Origin: JAOUEA01 sp035249905
GTDB lineage: Bacteria; Actinomycetota; UBA4738; HRBIN12
Direction: 5' to 3'
NCBI GenBank assembly: GCA_035249905.1
Contig: DATFFT010000032.1
Location: 24,069 to 88,068 of the forward strand
Length of the DNA stretch: 64,000 bases
Position numbers and translations under genes: made by a program. Below are positions 57,457 to 64,000 of the stretch, one piece after another; position 1 is the first letter of the stretch; the number at the start of each line of letters is the position of its first letter. The notes beneath the pieces are model-generated. The model searched no databases. It saw only the letters and a list, made by a program, of their open reading frames with translations, and was not told the origin of the DNA.

Positions 57457-58662
57457 CTACTCGAGCGTTCGACCTCGCTCGGGGAGTCCCAGCAGCGGCG
57501 CGAACGACGTTCCGTGCAAACCCTCGACCTCGACGCCGAGGAGCGAGGCCACCGTCTGCCCGAGGTCGCCGAATCCTTCACGAGCACCGATCTCGTAGGG
57601 TCCGGCACGGAGCCAGGCCACCAACAGCGGCGTCCGCTCCCGCGTGTGATCGGTCGACGGGGTCGTCGGGTCACACCCATGGTCGCCGGTGATCACCATG
57701 ACGCCGCCGTCGAGCGCCTCGGTCAGCTCGGGCAGACGCGCATCGAACCGCTCCACCGCCGCCGCGTATCCCTGCGGGTCGTTGCGATGCCCGTACTTGG
57801 AGTCGAAGTCGACCAGGTTCGTGAACACGAACGCAGGGCCCGGGCGAGCGAGGTACTCGAGCGTGAGGTCGATGCCGTGCTCGTTGGAATCGGAGTAGAC
57901 GGCCTCGTCGATGCCCTGTCCGTCGAAGATGTCCTGGATCTTGCCGACCGCGTACACCCGCACACCTCCGGCACTGAGCGCGTCGAGCACCGTCGGGCCG
58001 GGGGGCGGCACCGACAGGTCTCGGCGTTCGGGTGATCGGACGAAGGCGCCGGGCGCTCCTTCGAACGGGCGGGCGATCACCCGCCCGACCCGGTGCGGAG
58101 GCACCAGGAGCCCGCGGGCGATCCTGCACCACTCGTAGAGCTGCTCGAGGGGCACGACCGACCTGTGAGCGGCGATCTGGAAGACGGAATCCCCGCTCGT
58201 GTAGACGATGGGACTTCCGGTCGCCAGGTGCTCCTCGCCGAGGCGCGCGATGATCTCGGTTCCCGACGCCGGCTCGTTGCCGAGGATCGGCCGTCCGATC
58301 GCACGCTCGAACGGCTGCACGATCTCGGGTGGGAACCCGTGGGGGTACAACGGGAACGCCTCGTCGAGCCGGATCCCCATCATCTCCCAGTGCCCGGTCG
58401 TGGTGTCCTTGCCGGCCGAGAGCTCGATCGCCCACCCGTGCGCCGTGCCGGGCTGCGCCTGGGGGGCGACCCCCTCGACGTTCGTGAGCAGGCCCAGCCC
58501 CATCGCCTCGAGCTTCGGCACGCGCAGCCCTCCCACGGCCCGGGCGGTGTGTCCCAGCGTATCGGCGCCCTCGTCGCCGTACTCGCCGGCGTCGGGAGCA
58601 TCCCCGACGCCCCAGGAGTCGCAGACGAGGACGAGCACGCGCGGCACGAGCCCGCCGTTCAC
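57457..58662 (-). CDS. deoB: Phosphopentomutase
   Basis: 401 residues from GTG 58662 (GTGA overlap with the TraR-like stop). Alkaline phosphatase superfamily metal motifs: VLVCDSWGVGDAPDA, GADTLGHTA, GKDTTTGHWEMMG, YTSGDSVFQIAAH, VITGDHGCDPTTPSTDHTRE. It interconverts (deoxy)ribose 1- and 5-phosphate in nucleoside salvage. Confidence 0.95.
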   Translation of the reverse strand: MNGGLVPRVLVLVCDSWGVGDAPDAGEYGDEGADTLGHTARAVGGLRVPKLEAMGLGLLTNVEGVAPQAQPGTAHGWAIELSAGKDTTTGHWEMMGIRLDEAFPLYPHGFPPEIVQPFERAIGRPILGNEPASGTEIIARLGEEHLATGSPIVYTSGDSVFQIAAHRSVVPLEQLYEWCRIARGLLVPPHRVGRVIARPFEGAPGAFVRSPERRDLSVPPPGPTVLDALSAGGVRVYAVGKIQDIFDGQGIDEAVYSDSNEHGIDLTLEYLARPGPAFVFTNLVDFDSKYGHRNDPQGYAAAVERFDARLPELTEALDGGVMVITGDHGCDPTTPSTDHTRERTPLLVAWLRAGPYEIGAREGFGDLGQTVASLLGVEVEGLHGTSFAPLLGLPERGRTLE

Positions 58663-59009
58663 CGGCTCGTGCCGCCCTGCTTGCAGTCGATACAGAGGGT
58701 CGCCCACGGCAGGGCGTCGAGGCGTTCGGGCGCGATCGGCCGTCCGCACCGCTCGCACGTGCCGTAGGTCCCCGCCTCGAGCTTCGCGAGCGCCCGGTCG
58801 ACGTCGTGCAGGTTCGAGCGGAGCGCACGCGCGACCGAGATCAGCCGGGACCGTTCCTCGGTGTTGTGCGAGCGATCGGCGAATCCGGCGTCGTCGACGA
58901 ACGTGGCCTCATCGGAATCGGGATCGGCTCCCAGCGAGGTGATCTCGGCCCGCAGATGGGCACGCTGCTCCAGCAGCGTCGCTCGACGCGGCCCGCCAGC
59001 CTCATCCAT
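58659..59009 (-). CDS. TraR/DksA-type C4 zinc-finger protein
   Basis: 116 residues; overlaps the xerD stop by 8 nt. A helical N-terminal hairpin (LLEQRAHLRAEITSL ... NTEERSRLISVARALRSNLHDVDRALAKLEAGTYGTCERC) leads to a CxxC-17-CxxC zinc finger (CERCGRPI ... CIDC). The family binds RNA polymerase in the secondary channel; whether this one does is not known, since the acidic DxxDxA tip motif of DksA is not obvious. Confidence 0.85.
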   Translation of the reverse strand: MDEAGGPRRATLLEQRAHLRAEITSLGADPDSDEATFVDDAGFADRSHNTEERSRLISVARALRSNLHDVDRALAKLEAGTYGTCERCGRPIAPERLDALPWATLCIDCKQGGTSR

Positions 59010-59991
59010 CGTCTTCCTCCTCGTCGTCCGCCGCGACGGCGCCCGGTGCATCTCCTGGCGGAGGAGGGCGCCGTGCCCGCGGATGCGACGCGTAGTACAC
59101 CTCGCGCAGGTGCTCCCGCGTGATGAGCGTGTAGATCTGCGTGGTCGCCACGCTCGCATGTCCGAGCAGCTCCTGCACGACCCTGACATCCGCACCACCT
59201 TCGAGCAGATGCGTCGCGAAGGAGTGTCGCAGGGTATGGGACGAGACGTCGCGGTCGATGCCGGCCGATCGAGCAGCGGCTCGGACCAGCCGATCGCAGC
59301 TCTGCCTCGACAGACGCCCACCCCGCTGGTTCAGGAACAACGCACCTCGCCCCCGGCCGGTGGCGAACGCCGGTCGCGCGGCGGTGAGGTAGGACTCGAT
59401 CGCCTCACGCCCGTAGCGCCCAACCGGCACCTCACGCTCCTTCCCTCCCTTGCCGAGCACCCGCACGGAGCCGGCTTCGAGATCCACGTCGTCGACGTCG
59501 AGCCCCGTGAGCTCCGAGACGCGCACGCCCGATCCGTACAGGAGTTCCAGAATCGCCCGATCGCGCAGCCCTGCCGGTGTCGCCGGGTCGGGCGCCTCCA
59601 ACAGGTCTCGCACCTGCTCCACCGAGAGCGGATGAGGCAGCGCTCGCGGCAGCTTCGGCTGTGCCACACCCGCGGCGGGGTCTCGGTCGGTGACACCCTC
59701 ACGCACGAGGAATCGATGGAAGGAGCGGACCGATGACAGGGTTCGCGCCACCGACGTCGCACGATACGGTCGATCGTCGTCGCCGTGGGTCGCGGCGCTG
59801 ATCGACGCCAGGAACGAGCGGACGAGGGCCTCGTCGACATCGGCCAGGTCGCCGACCTCATGCGAGGCGAGGAAGCGCTCGTATCGGGCGAGGTCTCGCC
59901 GGTACGCGGCCACGGTGTGTTCGGACGATCCCCGTTCCACGGTGAGGTGATCGAGGTAGCGGGCGACACCGATCCCGATCTCCTCCGTCAT
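59002..59991 (-). CDS. xerD: Tyrosine recombinase XerD
   Basis: 329 residues. N-terminal core-binding domain (YLDHLTVERGSSEHTVAAYRRDLARYERFL), then the catalytic domain with Arg in SGVRVSEL, Lys in GKGGKERE, HTLRHSFATH (His-x-x-Arg), LGHASVATTQIYT (His and nucleophile Tyr). The position after pyrG/nudix matches mycobacterial XerD. It should act with XerC at the dif-like site found at 38.2 kb. The acidic C-terminal extension is unusual. Confidence 0.94.
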   Translation of the reverse strand: MTEEIGIGVARYLDHLTVERGSSEHTVAAYRRDLARYERFLASHEVGDLADVDEALVRSFLASISAATHGDDDRPYRATSVARTLSSVRSFHRFLVREGVTDRDPAAGVAQPKLPRALPHPLSVEQVRDLLEAPDPATPAGLRDRAILELLYGSGVRVSELTGLDVDDVDLEAGSVRVLGKGGKEREVPVGRYGREAIESYLTAARPAFATGRGRGALFLNQRGGRLSRQSCDRLVRAAARSAGIDRDVSSHTLRHSFATHLLEGGADVRVVQELLGHASVATTQIYTLITREHLREVYYASHPRARRPPPPGDAPGAVAADDEEEDDG

Positions 59992-60016
59992 GGCACACGA
60001 CTCCCTCCCCGAGCCC

Positions 60017-61141
60017 TCACCCCGCCCCGGCGACCATCGCGTCGAGCGATGCGAGCTCGAGCGCATGTGCGGAGGCGACCCCGTCGTTCGTCACGGCCCC
60101 CTCGTAGACGTTCACGCCCAGGGCGAGCGCCGGATCGGCGCGCACGGCTTCGACGAGGCCCCGGTCGGCGATCGCCAGCACGTAGGGCAGGGTGACGTTC
60201 GTCAGGGCGTAGGTGGAGGTGCGGGGCACGGCTCCCGGCATGTTCCCGACGCAGTAGTGGACGACGCCGTCGACCACGAACGTCGGGTCGGAATGCGTCG
60301 TGACGTGCGAGGTCTCGAAGCATCCACCCTGGTCGATCGAGATGTCCACGAGCACCGAGCCGGGCCGCATCGCCGCGACGGTCTCCGCGCCGACGAGATG
60401 GGGAGCCCTCGCTCCCGGCACGAGCACGGCGCCCACCACCAGGTCGGCCTGCACCACCAGGCGGTCGATCGCGAGCGTGGAGCTCATCTCGGTTCTGATC
60501 CGGCCGTGCCAGACACGGTCGATGTCGCGCAGCCGGTCGACGTTGCGGTCGACGACCGTGACGTCAGCCTCCATGCCCGCGGCGATATCCGCCGCGTTCG
60601 CCCCCGCGATGCCGGCGCCCAAGATCACGACCGTGGCGGGAGCAACACCGGAGGCTCCTCCCATCAAGACCCCTCGGCCTCCGTGGGGTCGCTCGAGGGC
60701 GACCGCGCCCTCCTGGGGCGCCATGCGCCCGGCGATCTCGGACATCGGCGCCAGCAGCGGGAGACGCCCGTCGGGTGTCTGAACGGTCTCGTATGCAACG
60801 GATGCGACACCGCGTTCGGCCAGGAACCCGGTCAGCCGTTCGTCGGCGGCCAGGTGCAGATAGGTGAAGAGGACGTGGCCCGGGCGGAAGCGCTCGTACT
60901 CCTGCGGCTGAGGCTCCTTCACCTTCACGATCAGCTCCGCCGACGCGAACACGGCGTCGGCGTCGGCGAGGATGTCGGCCCCTGCCGCGGCGAACTGTTC
61001 GTCGTCGATCGCGGATCCTCGGCCGGCCGAGGTCTCGACGACCACCCGATGCCCTGCTCGGGTCAGCTCCCGCACGCCCTCGGGTGTTGCCGCAACCCGG
61101 AACTCGTTGTCCTTGAGTTCCTTCGGGATCCCGACGTCCAC
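60017..61141 (-). CDS. ald: Alanine dehydrogenase
   Basis: 374 residues from GTG 61141, with AGGAAGG upstream. MDVGIPKELKDNEFRVAATPEGV is the family N-terminus; substrate Lys in IVKVKEPQ, catalytic His in TYLHLAAD, and the NAD motif VVILGAGIAGANAADIAAGM. It interconverts alanine and pyruvate with NAD. It lies between xerD and the nudix gene, an insertion relative to the mycobacterial order. Confidence 0.95.
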   Translation of the reverse strand: MDVGIPKELKDNEFRVAATPEGVRELTRAGHRVVVETSAGRGSAIDDEQFAAAGADILADADAVFASAELIVKVKEPQPQEYERFRPGHVLFTYLHLAADERLTGFLAERGVASVAYETVQTPDGRLPLLAPMSEIAGRMAPQEGAVALERPHGGRGVLMGGASGVAPATVVILGAGIAGANAADIAAGMEADVTVVDRNVDRLRDIDRVWHGRIRTEMSSTLAIDRLVVQADLVVGAVLVPGARAPHLVGAETVAAMRPGSVLVDISIDQGGCFETSHVTTHSDPTFVVDGVVHYCVGNMPGAVPRTSTYALTNVTLPYVLAIADRGLVEAVRADPALALGVNVYEGAVTNDGVASAHALELASLDAMVAGAG

Positions 61142-61246
61142 GCCCTTGCCTTCCTCGATCCGCTCGGCCCCAGCGGGGACCGACCCGGACTCGCCTGTTC
61201 CGTTCCCACGCAAGCGTACTGAACGCCGCTCAGCGGCGCGTCGTCA

Positions 61247-61765
61247 TCACGACGGGAGCGGGGGCCTCCCCGCGGCCATCAGCAGCGACAACGCGGTCTT
61301 CGCGTCGCGGACCCGGCCCGACCGAGCGGCATCGACCATGCGGCCGAACGGCTCGACCACGAGATCGACGCCGGGCTCCACACCGCCCGACGGCTCGGCC
61401 TCGGTCCTGGCCCAGAACAGGTGCACGTACTCGTCGCTGGACCCCACCGTGGCATAGACGCCGCCGAGGAACTCGATCGCGGTGTGGCGGAACCCCGTCT
61501 CTTCGAGCAACTCCCTGGCCGCTCCGGTGAGCGCGTCCTCGCCGTCGACATCGAGGAGGCCGGCGGGAACCTCGGTCATCACCTGTCGAACGGCCGGCCG
61601 GAACTGGCGCACCAGCACCACCTGGTCGTCGGGGGTCAGGGGCAGCACGGCCGTGGCGTCGGGTCGACGAACGACCTCCCACGGACCGACCTCCGGCCAC
61701 TCCTCGAGGTCCACGCGCACGAACGACCCCTGGAAGACGGTGCGCGCTGACAGCGGCTCGGCCAC
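61247..61765 (-). CDS. Nudix hydrolase, ADP-ribose pyrophosphatase type
   Basis: 172 residues, GTG start. The Nudix box GLLDVDGEDALTGAARELLEETGF is complete apart from one extra residue before the first Glu. VRQFRPAV upstream of it is typical of ADP-ribose pyrophosphatases. It follows pyrG by 9 nt, as in mycobacteria (Rv1700). Confidence 0.9.
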   Translation of the reverse strand: MAEPLSARTVFQGSFVRVDLEEWPEVGPWEVVRRPDATAVLPLTPDDQVVLVRQFRPAVRQVMTEVPAGLLDVDGEDALTGAARELLEETGFRHTAIEFLGGVYATVGSSDEYVHLFWARTEAEPSGGVEPGVDLVVEPFGRMVDAARSGRVRDAKTALSLLMAAGRPPLPS

Positions 61766-61774
61766 CCTCCCCGA

Positions 61775-63418
61775 CTACCCGGTGGCCGTGAGCGGCCGGC
61801 TCGAGCGTTCGCGCCGATGCGCCTGGGCGGCGCCGACGAACTCCCGGAAGAGGGGGTGGGGCCGCGTCGGACGTGAACGGAGCTCGGGGTGGAACTGGCC
61901 GGCCACGAAGAACGGATGGTCGGGCAGCTCGATGATCTCGGTCAGCCGCCCGTCGTGCGAGTTGCCCGCGAGCACGAGCCCGTGCGACTCGAGCCGTTCG
62001 TGGTACGCGGGGTTCACCTCCCAGCGATGGCGATGCCGCTCGTAGACGACCGGCTCGCCGTAGGCCTCGGCCGCCTTGGTGCCCGCGACCAGGTGAGCGG
62101 GCTGGGCGCCCAGCCGCATCGACCCGCCGAGGTCGGTCACGTCCTTCTGCTCGGGGAGGAGGTCGATGACCGGGTCTGTCGTGGCCGGGTCGAACTCGCT
62201 GGAGTTCGCCCCCTCGAGACCCATCACGTTGCGGGCGAACTCGATCACCGCACACTGCAGCCCGAGGCAGATGCCGAGGAACGGCACCCCTCGCTCGCGC
62301 GCGAACCGGACGGCGGCGACCTTGCCCTCGACACCCCGGATGCCGAACCCCCCGGGGATCAAGACACCGTCGACGTCGTGCAGGGCTTCCTCGGTGGCAT
62401 CGCCCCCGAGATCGTCGGAGGCGACCCACCGGATCTGCACGTCGGCGCCGTGGTGGAACCCGCCGTGGTACAGCGCCTCCATCACCGACAGGTACGCGTC
62501 GCGAAGCGTCACGTACTTGCCGACGACCGCGATGGTCAGGGGCTCGGTCGCCGCATGGATGCGATCGACCAGCTCCGTCCATTCGGCGAGCATGGGTTCG
62601 CCGTCGATGCGAAGGTGGTGCGCCAACTCGGTGTCGAGGCCTTCACGATGCAGCACCAGCGGCACCTCGTAGATCGACGGCGCGTCTGGCGCGCTGATGA
62701 CCCCGCTGATCGGCACGTCGCACAGCAGCGAGATCTTCTCCTTCAGGTTGCGTCCGATCGGCCGGTCGGACCGGCAGACGATCGCGTCGGGCTGGAGCCC
62801 GAGCGCTCGCAGCTCCTTGACCGAGTGCTGGGTCGGCTTGGTCTTCAGCTCACCGCTGGGGCCGATGAACGGCATCAGCGAGACGTGCACGAACGCGCAG
62901 TGGTCGCGGCCGACCTCGTTGCGGAGCTGCCGGATCGCCTCGAGGAACGGCAGCGACTCGATGTCGCCCACGGTGCCGCCGATCTCGACGATCACGAGGT
63001 CGGCGGCCTCGGTCTCGGCCAGTGCCCGCACCCGTTCCTTGATCTCGTCGGTGATGTGCGGGATCACCTGCACGGTCTTCCCGAGGTAGTCGCCGCGACG
63101 CTCCTTCGCGATCACGCTCGAGTAGACGGCGCCTGTCGTGAAGTTCGAGCCACGATGCAGGTCGTCGTCGAGGAAGCGCTCGTAGTGACCGAGGTCGAGG
63201 TCGGTTTCGGCCCCGTCGTCGAGCACGAACACCTCGCCGTGTTCGAACGGATTCATCGTGCCCGGGTCGACGTTGACGTAGGGGTCGAGCTTCTGGATGA
63301 CCACCTTCAGCCCGCGGGACTTGAAGAGACGGCCGAGGGAGGCGGAGGTGATGCCCTTGCCGAGCCCGGAGGCGACTCCTCCCGTGACGAAGATGAACTT
63401 CGACTGCTGCATCACCAC
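61775..63418 (-). CDS. pyrG: CTP synthase
   Basis: 547 residues from GTG 63418, the first of three in-frame start codons and 8 nt after TAGAGT; ATG 63412 is the alternative. Synthetase domain: FIFVTGGVASGLGKGITSASLGRLFKSRG, KLDPYVNVDPGTMNPFEHGEVFV; glutaminase domain with nucleophile in LGICLGLQ and the ERHRHRWEVN/GQFHPE motifs. It makes CTP from UTP and glutamine. Confidence 0.97.
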   Translation of the reverse strand: MVMQQSKFIFVTGGVASGLGKGITSASLGRLFKSRGLKVVIQKLDPYVNVDPGTMNPFEHGEVFVLDDGAETDLDLGHYERFLDDDLHRGSNFTTGAVYSSVIAKERRGDYLGKTVQVIPHITDEIKERVRALAETEAADLVIVEIGGTVGDIESLPFLEAIRQLRNEVGRDHCAFVHVSLMPFIGPSGELKTKPTQHSVKELRALGLQPDAIVCRSDRPIGRNLKEKISLLCDVPISGVISAPDAPSIYEVPLVLHREGLDTELAHHLRIDGEPMLAEWTELVDRIHAATEPLTIAVVGKYVTLRDAYLSVMEALYHGGFHHGADVQIRWVASDDLGGDATEEALHDVDGVLIPGGFGIRGVEGKVAAVRFARERGVPFLGICLGLQCAVIEFARNVMGLEGANSSEFDPATTDPVIDLLPEQKDVTDLGGSMRLGAQPAHLVAGTKAAEAYGEPVVYERHRHRWEVNPAYHERLESHGLVLAGNSHDGRLTEIIELPDHPFFVAGQFHPELRSRPTRPHPLFREFVGAAQAHRRERSSRPLTATG

Positions 63419-63426
63419 GGGACCCG

Positions 63427-63432
63427 ACTCTA
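63427..63432 (-). promoter_or_regulatory. -10 element TAGAGT, leaderless layout for pyrG
   Basis: On the minus strand TAGAGT ends 8 nt before GTG 63418. Confidence 0.5.
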
Positions 63433-63491
63433 GCAGAGGCCTCCGACGCTCCCGCACATCGATCCGGAAAGATCGCCCGGCTCGCGCCTCG

Positions 63492-64000
63492 TCACGCGGT
63501 CTCCTTCACCCTGCGAGCCTCGACCAGGAGCTCCTCCGCGTGGGAGATCGCGCTCTCGCTGCGATCGAGCCCCGCCAGCATGCGCGAGAGCTCGCGCACC
63601 CTCGCCTCGTCGTCGAGCACCTGCGCGGACGCCGTGCCCCCACGCTTGGTCACCTGCACGTGCCGGTCGGCGAAGCAGGCGATCTGCGGCAGGTGGGTGA
63701 CCACCAAGACCTGCCGGTCGAGCGCGAGCCTCGCGAGGCGTCGCCCGACGGCGAGCCCGGCCCGCCCGCCGATACCGGCGTCGACCTCGTCGAAGACGAG
63801 GGTCGGGACGAGATCGAGATCGGCCATGACGCTGCGACACGCGAGCATCGTGCGCGACAGCTCCCCTCCCGAGGCGCTCTTCGCGAGCGGATGGAGCGCA
63901 AGTTCGGGCCCCCCGGCGAACCGCAGCTCGACCCGCTCGGCCCCCGTGGGGCCGGGCACGGGCAGGGGATCGAGGCCGACCTCCACGAGGGCGCCGGGCA
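63492..64000 (-). CDS. recN: DNA repair protein RecN, C-terminal part (5' end beyond the window)
   Basis: The reading frame runs off the right edge. The visible about 169 residues contain the SMC-like ABC signature KSASGGELSRTMLA, Walker B TLVFDEVDAGIGG, the D-loop region and the VVTHLPQIACFADRH switch, which identify RecN. It acts in double-strand break repair. recN directly before pyrG is the actinobacterial arrangement. Confidence 0.93.
   Translation of the reverse strand, partial: PGALVEVGLDPLPVPGPTGAERVELRFAGGPELALHPLAKSASGGELSRTMLACRSVMADLDLVPTLVFDEVDAGIGGRAGLAVGRRLARLALDRQVLVVTHLPQIACFADRHVQVTKRGGTASAQVLDDEARVRELSRMLAGLDRSESAISHAEELLVEARRVKETA

Noticed and set aside
61230..62582. A 450-codon minus-strand frame across the nudix gene and pyrG
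   Set aside because: Arg/Gly-rich translation in a different frame from the clear Nudix and CTP synthase motifs.
1..64000. CRISPR arrays, insertion sequences or prophage
   Set aside because: No direct-repeat array, transposase or phage structural gene was seen; the only tyrosine recombinase is the housekeeping XerD.

Overview
The window is high-GC DNA (strong G/C preference at third codon positions, many GTG starts) from an actinobacterium (Actinomycetota). The lineage call rests on a full Pup-proteasome locus (mpa, dop, pup, prcB, prcA, pafA, then pafB, pafC), the actinobacterial order pafB-pafC-tatA-tatC-helY, a DUF4193-type protein, an Lnt-Ppm fusion, and a second block matching the mycobacterial order recN-pyrG-nudix-xerD ... 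scpA-scpB-rluB-cmk-der and pgsA-gcvH-FHA-MerR-BFN-MerR. Retention of M50-trpS-scpAB and xerD-deoB-deoA order, as I recall it from Firmicutes-like genomes, suggests a deep-branching lineage. No integrase other than XerD, no transposase and no CRISPR array was seen.

Layout. 0-7.4 kb: an amidohydrolase cut by the window edge, a secreted protein, two GcvT/DmdA-like enzymes, a lipoprotein HtrA protease, then ttuB-ttuA-trmI (tRNA modification). 7.5-17.7 kb: proteasome and pupylation locus, interrupted by a short minus-strand block. 17.8-26.9 kb: zinc-ribbon protein, Tat translocase, two diacylglycerol-kinase-like proteins, helY helicase and a proline peptidase. 26.9-32 kb (minus): cysS, a divergent membrane FtsH-like protease with a partner lipoprotein, and an Lrp/AsnC regulator. 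32-38.2 kb: a small stand-alone reverse transcriptase-like protein, a second amidohydrolase, a structured non-coding stretch, a DUF4193-like protein, Lnt-Ppm and a DUF1801 protein. 38.2-64 kb (almost all minus): glycine cleavage genes, MerR/FHA/BFN regulators, a PBP5-type carboxypeptidase, hpt, pgsA, tRNA-Pro, der-cmk-aroA-tyrA-aroH-rluB-scpB-scpA, a truncated TrpRS-like gene, an inactive-looking site-2 protease, deoA-deoB, a TraR/DksA-type protein, xerD, ald, a nudix hydrolase, pyrG and the end of recN.

The main structural signal is at 38200-38227. A dif-like XerC/XerD site lies between convergent genes, exactly where gene orientation flips: about 31 plus and 7 minus genes to the left, 30 minus and 1 plus to the right. 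This suggests that the window spans the chromosome replication terminus. Other unusual items are the TrpRS-derived miniprotein translationally coupled to scpA, the M50 homologue with both HExxH histidines replaced by Arg, the orphan reverse transcriptase, the FtsH-like/lipoprotein pair, a TtuB with a C-terminal extension after Gly-Gly, and a recurrent promoter layout (TANNNT 6-10 nt before the start codon) that implies leaderless mRNA for about a dozen genes.
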